Shown here in pieces: positions 10,901 to 22,349 of a stretch of DNA of 64,000 nt (position 1 is its first letter; each line of letters begins with the position of its first letter). The notes beneath the pieces were generated by a model. The model did not search any database. It saw only the letters and a program-made list of their open reading frames with translations, and was not told the DNA's origin. Made by a program: the position numbers and the translations under genes. The stretch is from Flammula alnicola (lineage: Eukaryota > Basidiomycota > Agaricomycetes > Agaricales > Strophariaceae), in NCBI GenBank assembly GCA_015499995.1, contig JADNRV010000012.1:310001-374000 (forward strand), read 5' to 3'.

Positions 10901-13499
10901 GCTGGCTGAATAATAGTATGTCGCGGTGGACGAGGAGGCGTTTGACGAGATGGAGTTGGACCGGCTGCGGGTCATGGCTCGGACGGTTTTGATACGGCGG
11001 ACCTAGAAGAGTAAGAGGTAGGATTGGATGATTAGTATGGATGAATGATACGGAACGAGAATGAGCCGAGAGCGAAAGCGAGAAGACGAAGGATAAACAT
11101 AGAACACCGGACGCAGGATAGACCGGAGCACAGCACCGTCTCTTTCCATTCCGTCCATCCTCATCGACCAAGAAGTATCTGGGGTCCGTCCACCCAACCG
11201 GCCTGTCCATGTCTATTGCCCGCCCGACGGCTCAAGCAGCAGACACCCCAACAACAAAACAACAAAAAGAACGAAAGACCACAAATGAAAAACAACATAA
11301 ACCGCTGTACATGATCCGGGCATCCTGTGTGCAACAATAATCGCCCGCCGGTCAAGACAATACAGTGTCTTGCATATTGTTTTGCACACGATTTTTTCAC
11401 AGCTGTTTGGCCTGCTTGCCTAGCATGGAACGTGATGCCGTTCAGATGCGTTCCGCTTGCATACCGAGGCATTCAGTTGTGTGTGTCGACAGCCGAACTG
11501 CCGACCAAGCACCATCACATTGTCAGCACCACGCAAATCTGGCGAAGTGATGTGCAAACATATGCAAGACACTGTAAGCCAATACGCCAGGGCTACGTCA
11601 TGATCAAAACAGGAAACGAAAAAGCCTCCGTCGAAAGCCGGAATCGAAGAGGCCGTCATGCATCGACGCGCGCATCCGACGTCCTCTGTGGACACCAAAC
11701 GGAAGCCCAACAAAGCCCAAAAAAACTCCGACAAAAAAAAAAAAAAAAAAAAAAAAACCCAAAAAAAAACCCACCTCAACCATAACCCCCAAAATCGCCG
11801 CCAAATACGTACACAGCAACAGACAATCCACCGCCAAGATGAGCGCCGCGAGCGCACACACCTCCTTCAGCCCGCCGACCTTGCTGTACGCGCCCACCGT
11901 GAGGACCGCGATCTCCAGCACGTAGTCGCGGATGATGGGCGCGTAGACGAGGGAGAGCGACTCGGTTATGATCTTGGGCGCGGGTTTGAGGGCCATATTG
12001 GGAGGTACGGGCGCTGCAGATGAGGGCGCGGGGCGAGTGTACCGCCGTTGCCATTAGATGGAGTTAGCGTTGGAGTTAGCGTTGGAGTTGGCGTTGGAAG
12101 GCGGCACGCTCAAATGCGGATGCCCAAACACCGCCCGCGCGAGGCGCAGCGGCTTGTCAAAGCCCACCGTGCACACCAAAAACGGCAGCGCCTCCGTCAG
12201 CGCCACGGGGTCGATCGGTATCCTCAGCGCCATGGCGATGGGCAGCGCGATGAGCAGTGCGAGTACCGCGGCGGAGAGTATGGCGAGGGGGAGCCAGAAG
12301 GACGACCCGAGGGCGCGCGAGCGCGTGAGCAGGAGGTAGAAGGTCGTGTGCATGAGGATGTACCCCGCGAGTATGAGCAGGATGTCGAGCGAGTCGGCTT
12401 TCTGTGTTTTTTTTTTTTTTTTTTTTTTTTGGTACAATGCAAGTCTTTAGTTTTTTTCGTTCGTGTAGGAAATAGGATAATGTTCCTCACCTTTGCCAAG
12501 TCCCAAAAGCGAACGACCAAGGCCCGCGCAGCGTACGCGACCCACTTGCCATTCCTCATCTGTCCAATCGGGAGCGCATCGCCCCCAAGGCGGCCGCCAT
12601 CCACCTCGAACCGCACGCCGCTCTCATCCGTGAACACACGGGGCGTCCGCATCTCATAGTGAGCCTGCGCCTGTGCGTGGGCGGGGTAATGGTGGTGACT
12701 TTGGTGGCTTTGGTGGCTTGGTGCTGGTGGTGGTTATAGTAATAGTGCGACTGCGCACTTCATCGCCAAGGAGCGCGTTGGCCCACTCCTCTCGCATGCC
12801 CGGCTTGAACGCGAGGGTCTGGATGAACGAGCGGGTGCCGCCGGCTTGCTGCACGGTGAAGCAGGGGCCGTATTCTGCGTCTGCGTTTGTGTTCGTGTTG
12901 TCCGCCTCTGGGTGATATCGGAGGACGCGGATGGAGCAAGGGGGGCAACGGAGTGGTTTAGGGGCGTCAGTGCGGGGCGGTGGCAGACCGCAGCGTATGT
13001 GCGTCCGGAGGCCGTCTGGAACGTGGTAGTGAGGTATTCCGTGAGGTTGAGTGTAGAAGAGGATAAGGGGGGTTGCGAGAGCGAGAGCTCAGGCTGCGAA
13101 AACGACCAGTCAATTATTTTCGCTGGCTCGAAAAGAAAAATGATAACGAACAAACCTCTATGTATTTCGCTCCTTTCACCCCGTCAAGCGTAACAACGAT
13201 TTGCTGGATCTCCAATGCCGTTGCATCCCGCTCTGCACCTTTCACCGCCGCAAGCCACGCGCCCTCCCTCACTCCGACCCACTCGCCTTTGCCCCCTATA
13301 CTGCCCACACGGTACAGCGCATGCGCTGGCCTCAACGTCGGCGCGGCATACGCCGCCTGCGCGGGGTCGATAAACGCCGAGTGCTTGATAGCAGAGAGAA
13401 TGTGGAAGTAGCACAAGGTGCCGATGATGCTGAAGAAGACGATGGTCTCGATGGGGTGTAGGCTGCGTGCAGCGCAAAGGGGCGGAACAAGGCGCGCAT
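7953..13499 (-). CDS. HMGR: 3-hydroxy-3-methylglutaryl-CoA reductase (HMGR) with sterol-sensing domain
   Basis: Rate-limiting NADPH-dependent enzyme of the mevalonate/ergosterol pathway, anchored in the ER. The start [14 protein letters not shown] at 13499 leads into the first membrane segment. Sterol-sensing segments lie at about 12400-11780 ([39 protein letters not shown]). A serine-rich linker follows (10975-9322). The catalytic domain (9329-7953) has [16 protein letters not shown], the NADPH motif GDAMGMNM and the C-terminal GTVGGGT. The stop TAA is at 7953-7955. Introns are short (for example 13155 downward after KYIE) except one of 772 bases at 11003-11774. Two points are unresolved: an in-frame TAA at 12054-12056 between sterol-sensing segments, and a frame change near 12890 that needs a short intron. 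The catalytic half looks fully functional. Confidence 0.93.
11003..11774 (-). other. Unusually long HMGR intron with poly-T tracts
   Basis: The exon ending in GVMVE meets a gtgggt donor at 11774, and the next exon ([13 protein letters not shown]) starts after tcttctag at 11003, so the intron is 772 bases. Other introns in the window are about 45-75. Just inside the donor, on the coding strand, there are T-runs (plus-strand A-runs at about 11732-11757 and 11761-11769). No conserved open frame was found inside. Confidence 0.7.
12060..12098. repeat. 12-bp tandem repeat, Asn-Ala-Asn-Ser codons, in HMGR
   Basis: About three copies of a 12-base unit (plus strand gttagcgttgga, slightly varied) read on the coding strand as [12 protein letters not shown]. 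Each coding-strand copy contains ctaac, which resembles a fungal branch point. The repeat immediately precedes the in-frame TAA at 12054-12056. Confidence 0.7.
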
Positions 13500-13570
13500 T
13501 GTGTAGGTGGTTTTGTGGTTGTTGGTGTCGGGTAGGATTAATATTATAACTCAGGCTTGGATTGCCCTCC

Positions 13571-13608
13571 CCTTGGATGCCCGTGTCGGTGTCGGTGTCG
13601 GGGTCGGT
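13571..13608. repeat. GTCGGT microsatellite upstream of HMGR
   Basis: A run of imperfect gtcggt hexamers ending gtcggggtcggtgg lies about 80-110 bases upstream of the HMGR start codon, so probably in its promoter or 5' leader. Confidence 0.6.
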
Positions 13609-15030
13609 GGAGGTGAGGTGGGTGAACCTCTCAAGTCCAACAACAAAGGTAGAAGAGAGAAGAGGAACACAACCTGTTGAGAGGCAGGCCCAAGCTCTAT
13701 AGCGCAGTCGACTGTATTGCTGCTATTGTAAACACAACAGAACAACACGGGTGGGGGGACTTTTGCGTCGTACGATTTGCGCGACTTTTTTATTCAAACA
13801 CAGTTCCGGCTTTCCATTGCCCTCCTTTTCCTTTTAAATCTGGCTGGGACCCCGGACACTAGGGACTGTTACTGGCCCGGCTTCTAAGGAGCTCCGATGA
13901 CGGGTGCGGTATTCTTTCTTATAAAAGCACTACATAGGTTAGGGTGGCTGCTGTATGCAGGGACTCGATATACACGCTGCGTCCGTCAAATTCATCCCCA
14001 CTTACACCCCTCCCAAGCCACCAACCCCAAGTGCACCACCGCCCAAAACAACTATTCTAAATCAGGTCATTCTGCTCCTAATATAGATATGCATTTGAAC
14101 TCATTTTTCGTCCGGACACACCAGGAGATGTATGGAAAAGTTTGAACAACGTGCGGTTATCAGAGCGGCCGCACCTCTCGCAGTGTTGCACCGCCATTGG
14201 TCAACTAGCGACGACCAATGGACGGACACTTTCCAACAATGGTATGTTCTCCGAGATATGGGAGATTGCAGATAAGATGCGGCGGCCGCTTGTTTCTCGA
14301 CTCCGAGCTCGAGGTAACCTATGGGATGCTATCGCTGAGCATAAGCACGCCATTAGATGTCTCTTGTGGTCACTCCACGCTACTTAAGAAGCTACTCATA
14401 CCTCTTGGTTCTGATGAGTCCATCGACCACTCGAAACTCACCATCCTGGGCTCGAACAACCGTGATGACTATTCCCCCACTGCATCGTGATTCGTCGATA
14501 CTGTGCCATCCAATATCCTGCCCTCAAATTTGACCAACTTATTCGACAGAACACCTTGACTCGGATATGATATCGATGCAGATGGCCTGGGCATAGCATT
14601 ATCATGATATGGTGCTTCCTCTGCATACCATGTCAGCACAATCAACTACAGAAATACGTTAACACCGACGAAGCATGCACCGGTCCGAGTCTTCATCATG
14701 CTTGCGGAGAAATTTTATAATTAACACTCGCACATACATAGTACCGGTACCCTCGAGGTATTCGAAATGATGGAACTGAGAATTTTATCGATACCAGTGC
14801 ATGTACGCCGCCGACGCGAGCGGGAAAGAGATGAAAATTCACTCGAAACTCGGAAGTGAAACGGTGAACTAACACTTAACGTTCATTATCGACGTGTTCG
14901 ACCTCGAAAAGAAATTCCGACGACTCGAGAAGTGATGATGGTACATTATCAATCCCACTTCGTTATCGGACAGAACTTGATATCTACCCGAGCGCTTTAT
15001 CAAACAAATCATGTGCATGCAGTTTATGTA
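13609..15030. other. Non-coding stretch upstream of HMGR
   Basis: About 1.4 kb without a recognisable gene. Only short frames without family features occur. It includes two GCGGCCGC palindromes (14165-14172 and 14281-14288). Confidence 0.5.
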
Positions 15031-16068
15031 GAGAGTTATAAATGGGCGCCTATCGAAGTGATCTCCCTCCTCGCCCCTATGTAAATCCTCCGGCTGATGT
15101 ATCAGGTCCACGCTCGATTCCGGTACATTCAAGCATCTGGCTTGATCAAGAAACTGGATCCACTCCTACGCCGGTGCGGTGCGTTAATATGAACTTCATG
15201 CCCGAATCCGACTCTCTCGGCTCTCGAATCATCCCCAATCCATAACACTCCGAATTCGACTCCAGAATAACTTAACTATTGACATACATACATTAAGGGT
15301 TCGCCGGTGTCCTCCCTGACAACAGCACCCCCCTAATTCAAGATATGCACACCAAGTATGTGCCAGAATCCCCACTTCCTCTGAATCGAGCGTGACATTT
15401 ACCCGTGGTCCGACAAAGCCTTCACACACACATACCCACATGGCACCCATGAAAAAGAAGAATCGACCCACTTCCTCAAATTTTCAAAACCGCGACATCG
15501 CGATGTCGTTCGACTCCGCATACGTGCTTTTTGACAAACAAGGTTTCTGGTCTGGTACCTGAGCTCAGTAAGCTCGATTGAATTCTATTCTATAAGCTAA
15601 ACTGGCAGCGAAACCCGGCGGTGATCACTGACTGGCACACCGTTTGCAACTTGAACGTTAACGTTAACGTTAACTCAACTTGGCCGTTTAAATATATAAC
15701 GCTTATCGCGCGCGCGCCCAGTAATTGCATAAGGACTCTGGGTTGACTCCTTGCGTGGCAGGGCATGTCGTATATCCCCATTCCCATTTCATTTCAGGCA
15801 GTCGTACGGGGATCTAGCTGCATATGGCCTGGCGATTTCGTCACCTACATAATATGTAGTCCACAGAGATAGTACAGAGATAGAGCATTCTTTTCGAATT
15901 CGAACTTGAACCTTCTGCTAGCGGCCACACGGTTGACTCGTGGGTGTGGCCGCTTGTGGCCTGACTAGATGCGTAGATGAATTAGTTGACGACAGGAAGA
16001 AAGAAAGAAAGAAAAGGGGGAACAACGAGTTGGGCCGCTCGTATTAAGAATCCCCGAATGTCGACCGT
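15031..16068. repeat. Tandem duplication of non-coding DNA, unit 1 (1038 bp)
   Basis: The unit starts gagagttataaatgggcgcc and ends with gaatgtcgaccgt. The same landmarks recur 1038 bases later in the same order: the TATA-like start, a GTTAACGTTAAC run (15653-15675), a CGCGCGCGCG run and a hairpin. No long open frame is preserved in both units, so the unit looks non-coding, possibly a transposable-element remnant. Confidence 0.75.
15921..15953. repeat. Perfect 10-bp inverted repeat (hairpin) in duplicated unit 1
   Basis: The arms gcggccacac (15921-15930) and gtgtggccgc (15944-15953) are perfectly complementary around a 13-base loop. In unit 2 the matching arms at about 16940-16975 have mismatches, so the stem is decayed there. 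Confidence 0.7.
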
Positions 16069-17103
16069 GAGAGTTATAAATGGGCGCTTATCCGAGTGAT
16101 CTCCCTCCTCGCCATATGTAAATCCTCCGTCTGATGTACCACGCTCGATTCCTGTACGGTACCTTCAAGCATCTGGCTCGATCAAGAAACTGGATCCACT
16201 CCTACGCCGGTGCGCTAATACGAACATGCCAAATTCCATGCCCGAATCCGACTCTCTCGGCCCTCCCACAACACTCCCAATTCGACTCCAGACTTAACTA
16301 TTGACGTACATACATTAAGAGTTCGCCGGTGTCCTCCCTGGAAACGGCACCCTTCTATTGAAGATATGCACAGAATGTGCCAGAATCTCCACAGTCCACT
16401 TACTCGAGCGTGACATTTACCCGTGGTCAGAGCCTTCACACACATACCCACATGCCACCAGGAAAAAGAAGAGTCGACCCACTTCCTCAAATTTTCAAAA
16501 CCGCGACACCGCGATGTCGTTCGACTCCGCATACGTGCTTTCTGACAAACAAGGTTTCTACATGATACTTGAGCTCAGTAAGCTCGATTGAATTCTATAA
16601 GCTAAACTGGCAGCGAAACCGGTGATCACTAGCTAATACACCGTTTGCAACTTGAACGTTAACGTTAACTCAAATATTGGCCGTTTAAATATATATCGCT
16701 TATCGCGCGCGCGCCCAGTAAGTAATCGCATAAGGTCTCTGTGGTTGACTACAACCGACCATGGGGGCCCATGGCAGGACATGTCATAATTCCCCATTCT
16801 CATTTCAGCCGTCGGGCGGGGATGTGTTGTAGCTGCATATGGCCATGACGCAGGCGATTTCGTCACCTACATTACACTGTATAGAGTCCACAGAGATAGA
16901 GCATTCTTTTCGAATTCGAATTCGAACCCTCCGTAGTAGCGGCTTTTACACGGTTGAGTCGTGGGTGTAGCCGCGTGTGGCCTGATTACCAGTGGACTTG
17001 AACTTGAACGGGTAGATATAGTAGTAGGAGAAACAAAGAAAGAAGAAGGGGAAACAACGAGTTGGGCCGCTCGTATTAAGAATCCCCGGATGTCGACCGT
17101 GAC
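16069..17103. repeat. Tandem duplication of non-coding DNA, unit 2 (about 1035 bp)
   Basis: Diverged copy of the preceding unit with many substitutions and small indels, in direct orientation and directly abutting it. It ends with the same ggatgtcgaccgt landmark at about 17100. The divergence shows that the duplication is not recent. Confidence 0.75.
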
Positions 17104-18608
17104 GTTGATAACAAACTACCGCCCATGGCTTGTGATACGGGACACTCGGAGTGGTCTACAGGTATGTATAGGCGTTCTCCGGAGTGTTTCTATGGGTCAA
17201 TGAAGGGGATTATGTACAGATTGCGCTGTTTATCGCGTAGAATTCGAGACCATATATTCTATATCATACCAGCCAAAGCGCGCGGCCTTTTGTCTACTAT
17301 GAAAATTCTAAAGATATCGCGGGAGCTTGACCGCGGATGGGGATAGAGGTTTCACCGTTTATATTTTGTAGCAAATCGCGATTGCAATTTGATGCCCAAC
17401 GAACTCGAATGTGCCTCAGGCTCTACATTGAGTTCCTTCATCACCGCCTGTATTGATCGGGACTAATAATGCGCCACACTTTAAGTTCACAGTCCTGCCC
17501 AGATGTCATTATTCCAGATCCAAGACCAGAGAACATATTATGTATGTAGGAACAGTCAATCCGTTATTTCTTCCTTCGTTGCCCTCTGTATGACATGCTG
17601 TGGGCGCTTGAATCCTCTGCTCAAATATGCATAAATAGCTGTTACAATACGCGCCAAAAGGAATTGTGAGATTGACACGCGATTATTTAGTGCCGTGTAA
17701 ATGTGGGCATCGGCTGCCAAAGCATATAACCGCACACTCGGGCCATTTGTACTGGTACCTGAACGGAAATACCTGAAGAAGTGATGTCACGGTATACGAG
17801 AACAACTTGAAGGGCGGGCTCGCACTCAGTGTACGCGTCCCTGTTAGTAGCCAACAATACGACGGGTGGTCGGGCCTCGAGAACGCATTTCCATACGATT
17901 ATTCTAGACCCGATGCTAGAATATTTTCTGCTATCGCGAGGCGCCGCGAGGCTGCTCTGCCTTACGTGTAACCCCAAATACGGTAGATTCTGGAAAGTTG
18001 CAGCACCGTGTACTACTGTTGATGCAGGGGAGCTATACCTTTGACAGTATCAGTAGTACGCCTCACTTCTAACCGCCATAGAACTGTGGGGTAAGGACAT
18101 TCAGTCGTTCAAACTTGAAGGGATGCTAGCGCGTTTAGTTACCGGCCAGAGGGGTTAGGGAAGAGGGAGGGCTCCTGACACCGTTTCCTGAATATTTGAT
18201 TTGTGCAATGCATGGCGGTATATGTTAACTACTATAAAGTAAGTAGGCGTTACTGTGCAGTGTGAGCAACAACTTCAACAAGTTGACAAAGGGGCGTTCA
18301 ACTTCAAGTTCCCCACGACATATCACGTGTAAGTACTTATGGCCCGGAAATAGGGTTTAAGTAATTGTTCCTGAAAATTTCGTTTTGTCGACGCACCTGG
18401 ACGCGCTTTCTCTTTTCCCTAATAGCCTTTGCCTCTCCTCTAGTCGCGTCGAAACGCTGGCTCGATCCAAGGATAATCCTCCTTCTACATCCCGAAGAGA
18501 TCCAATGACCCAGTGAGCTTCTTGTGACTCTTCCAAAGCATCCCAGGGGACAAGGCCTGTTTTCAACTTTGCCTGAACCATAGACTGAGATAGACTATCT
18601 GATTCTAC
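17104..18608. other. Non-coding stretch between the tandem repeat and the NmrA-like pseudogene
   Basis: 1.5 kb of mixed-composition DNA. I read all frames and found only short frames without family signatures. No RNA gene is visible. Confidence 0.5.
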
Positions 18609-19546
18609 TTATGCCTTGATCCACAACTCGCTATTGGCTTGAAAGTATTCCAACAAAGTATGCTGTCCGATAAATTTCTTGTCTGCGCTGTGGTTGAAAA
18701 GTTCTGCCTCATTCCCTTTGCCAGCATTTGCTTCCAAGGTGGCAAGGAAGTTCACATACTTAGGACTCAGGCCAAGTCCTTCGAGGATCTTCGCCGCTTC
18801 TTCAGTCGAATACTTCTTGTGAGTGATCTCTCTTCCTGGGATCGACGTCAAGAGCTTAGCGACCTGTTCTCGTCATGATAGTATTTCTACACTGCAGACT
18901 CGTCTGCGAAATTGACGCACTTCATCGTATGAATACAGGTCTGGCCCGAGGACCAACAGATCTTTGTTGGGGCTTTTCTCTGCCGTCAAAGCTTCCAATG
19001 CTGAATGTGCGATATCGTCGGCCGAAATAAACGCGATGCGACCGTCCCCAGTACCCGAGAAAATCTGGTTGTGCTATCGGATGCTGATGTAGAAGTTGGT
19101 GCCGAAGTTCTCTATCTCGAGCGTCAATAAAGGAAAGCGAGTGCGAGGAAGAGACTTGCCTTTAAACCAGGTCGGACTCAAGACAGTGTAATCGACCCCA
19201 ATGTCCAACAGGCGCATGTAGACACACATGCTCTGGATTGAGACATATCGCCATCCTCGAACGCAGTTACAGGCGTTGCGAGGTGCAGAAAGGGCGGGAA
19301 GGTCGGAGGGGAGCTGAATCAGTCGTGATGAAGGGACAAGACGACGTACAAGAATCCATTCAACGCCGACTCCAAAATCGATCGCGTCTACATTGTTGTA
19401 CCTTCTATTTTCGATATGCTGCCGTACGTCGGGCCATTCATAGGCCTCGCCTTGTCAAAGGGCATCAAGCGGTTTGTCTTCTTGAACATCAGCCAGTTAG
19501 AGCCAGGCGATATACACCTGGGAAAGGTTCACTAGCACCTGTTCTT
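18609..19546 (-). pseudogene. NmrA-like NAD(P)-binding protein pseudogene with an inverted segment
   Basis: The minus strand encodes the C-terminal half of an NmrA-like Rossmann oxidoreductase: GVDYTVLSPTW, then ENFGTNFYISIR, stop, HNQIFSGTGDGRIAFISADD, then LLVLGPDLYSYDE. A good intron (gtgcgt to gaacag) leads to LLTSIPGREITHKKYSTEE and the end ELWIKA. The TAG after ISIR is a nonsense change. The part that should precede GVDYTVL (TTYKNPFNADSKID, VYIVVPSIFDMLPYV, SKGIKRFVFLNISQLEPGD) lies downstream on the opposite strand at about 19344-19546, so this block was inverted. The N-terminal dinucleotide-binding glycine motif was not found. Confidence 0.75.
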
Positions 19547-20075
19547 ATCTAATGAACACTATTTCCTCTCTCCAACCGTTCTTCGTGCAAAAACCCAAAG
19601 CCCCATAGATATTCTTTGCACGACTCATTACACCAGCTCGCTTGACTCGTCGTTGGTCTTGCAAATCGTGTACTTCCCTCATGTCCACCGCATGACAACC
19701 GTGGGGTATGAGTAGAAATTTCAAATAGATGCTGTTTTCGCATCTCCTCCAGGGCGTCTATCCCTTTGTCCTTCACGAGAAGAGAAAAAATGGAACCAAT
19801 TATGCTCACCTTCCGCAATCCAATAATATTATCCAATGGAGATACTTAGGAGCTCGAGGACGAGCGCAAGTACGCGCATCCTGACTAAGTATAAGATCGA
19901 GATAAAATTCGAAGCCAAGGGCGGGGTCGATTGTTCAGCATCGGCGCTAGGGGCGCGGACCTTGCAGCCATTGATAATGCCACAGGCAAGGAAACACGAT
20001 TTGCGAGACGTAATAGTGTTGAAAATTTCTTTCCCGTAATAATACATAAAGAGAGTTGGTTGGTACAGCTACATG
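19547..20075. other. Intergenic remnant between NmrA-like and F-box pseudogenes
   Basis: About 530 bases. A 95-codon minus-strand frame (19836-19549) crosses it, but I recognise no family. It may hold decayed 5' parts of the NmrA-like gene. Confidence 0.35.
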
Positions 20076-21667
20076 CTAGTCTTGGGATTCCGGCTTCTCC
20101 AAGCCGTGAAATTTGATGGATCGTTGAATTATGCATAAGTCCTGGTCGTTAAACTGCGACATATCTTGTATCTGTAATTTGATTCCCATGTCCACCAATA
20201 ATAATATTTTTTGGAGAGTATCTTTGTCGATGATCATAGGGTATTTGCCTGGCTGGGATCGGTCTGGGAAAAGAAGGAAAGTGCCGCTGCGCAACGGCCG
20301 TCGATGAGGAATGTCTATGTCGTCAGAAGGGCCGAAAACGTCGAGCACCAATTTCCAGTCAAAGCGCTTCTTTGCTCGGAATATTATAGACTGAAGTCGA
20401 GGAAGAAAGGATTCTCCGGGCTCCATGCTGGTGCTTGAGGGGATCGCAGGCTGAGAGAAGCGAAGTAAAAAGTTTTCTGCAACGTCTAGATCACACTCGG
20501 GTGAAAGTATCAGTTTGAGATAGCTTAGCGCAGGTGTTGCTCGAAAGAGGTGATCTAGATCTGTACCGGTAGCGCGCACCCACATGAGGCAAAGCGTCTC
20601 CAAAGAACAAGATGACCGAAATAAAAACGACACCAAGCCTTCGGTTGGTAGCTGACTAGTCTCCAAGTGGCTTGAATAGCTTTTTAAGGAGGGAAGCGAG
20701 ACGTTCTCGAGGAAGTCAGATGAAAAGCTACATGCGTCCAGCTCAAGGTGCTGAAGAGAAGTGTGCAAAATTGGGTTATCGTATATTGGAGCGTGTGTCC
20801 GCCGTCCGCGAACATTCCATAACATGCAGTGTGTCATTTGTGGTGCTCTTCGAAGGAGTTCCAAACATTCGCCGATGGAGAGGTTACCAGCCTTCACGTG
20901 AGTGAGATTATTCCATTCAATATTGACCGATCCGAGCAGAAGGTATGTCATCTCGACTTTTGTTGGCGTCGGCTTAAAGTCACCCAATTTGAATATTCCA
21001 CCCTCTCGAGAGTGTAGTTTGAGGGTTTGGAGTTGAGGGGCACCTTGAGAGCTGCCAATAATCATCGACAAGAATTTGGAAGAGCCGCGGAACCTCAGGT
21101 ATGTCCAGCGTGTGGAATATTCGTTTACAACGGCAATTAGACGATGAACGAGGGTATCCGGGAGGTGATCAGGGGTGTTTACGCAAAGGTTTATCGACAA
21201 AGGAAGTTGTCCCGACCGATCTATCCATTCCTGCGCCAACTGTGGTAGCAAGTGAGCGTTTCTGGGACCGATGTGTAGGGGCAAAGAGGTCCAGAGCTGA
21301 GGTGTTGCATGGGCTATACGCCGCCACGTTTCGCATACGGATGACAAGATCAACGGAGTGGGGTTCACATAGGCAATATCCTGATCCAGGAAGCCCTCAG
21401 GAATGCATAGATGGAAGATCTCCCTGAAATTTCTGGAGGCATTCGGTGAATAAGTCGATCGTGGTTGGCGTTGATATGCGACTTCAACTCCTGGCGCTCG
21501 TGCTGCAGTTCCACGGTGACAGTGTGCCTCACTTTCGCGATCTGGCCTTCGAGTTCCGCCATTTGCTTGCATGGATTACAAGGGTCGCATTCGGCAATTC
21601 TGTATGGAGAGTCGGTCTCGTAGCTGGATGAATCCTCGGGATTTCCGCACAGGGCGCACCAAGACAT
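20076..21667 (-). pseudogene. F-box/LRR-type protein with one frameshift
   Basis: The start MSWCALCGNPEDSSS at 21667 is followed by a coiled region (AELEGQIAKVRHTVTVELQ) and the F-box core DRLIHRMPPEIS, the arrangement seen in the large mushroom F-box families. The frame then has to shift by one base near 21425-21432 to continue as REIFHLCIPEGFLDQD, LSSVCETWRRIAHATPQLW, and about 450 residues of leucine-rich repeats ending EKPESQD. F-box proteins are substrate adaptors of SCF ubiquitin ligases. A single 1-base deletion explains the break, so this is either a young pseudogene or a sequence error; no GT-AG intron repairs it. Confidence 0.75.
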
Positions 21668-22349
21668 ACTCGTTCGCCTCTGTACACAACGGTAGGCCAA
21701 GGACAAGAACCAGGGTCGAAGGAAAGCTGTTTAATCGCAATTTGGCGTGAAGCTAAATGATCTCACGTTGGCTCGCGTTCAGCGAACAATCTGTTTGGCG
21801 ATAGGAATCCGAGTCAAGTCCGAGTCAGAGTTGAAACGTTGAAGTTTGTTTATAGATGTTGGTTTCAAGAGCTTTCGGCATTCGGCATCCTGTTCCCCTT
21901 TCTCGCTTTCTGTCACTCTCAATTTCTCCATGAACGAGTACGGTACGTCGGTATTTATCTGGCCGTATATGACATTGACTGACAACTGTGCCCAAATAGA
22001 ATACCTGAAATGAATGCCGACAGCTGCATCAGGTCAACGTCAGCTTGTTCCCCAGGCCATACGCCTTGTGCATGCCCAACACGAGGCTGGCTTGTTCATC
22101 GATAACCACTCTGGTATGACGGCCTGCTAATAAATTATAAATATAGTCTGACTGATCCTAAATTTCCATGCCCTAATCCTTGACAGTCCGAAACACGCTG
22201 CACCAGACCGACTTCTAAGTTCTAACCCATCATCTACTAGTTGACGAGGATCGGACAAAGGCGGAAGTCAACGAATTTGTACGTCCAGAATCTACAATTG
22301 AATATTGAGAACAGTTTTTGCTAATACAAGGGTATGGTGATACAGTGAA
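21668..22349. other. Intergenic region
   Basis: About 680 bases between the divergent F-box and coiled-coil genes. No gene or repeat recognised; presumably promoters. Confidence 0.5.

Noticed and set aside
9416..10909. A 497-codon plus-strand open frame
   Set aside because: Antisense to HMGR linker exons; composition reflects the reverse of serine-rich coding sequence and no domain is visible.
11658..12023. Lysine-rich plus-strand frame with a poly-Lys run
   Set aside because: The run is the A-tract in the HMGR intron read as AAA codons.
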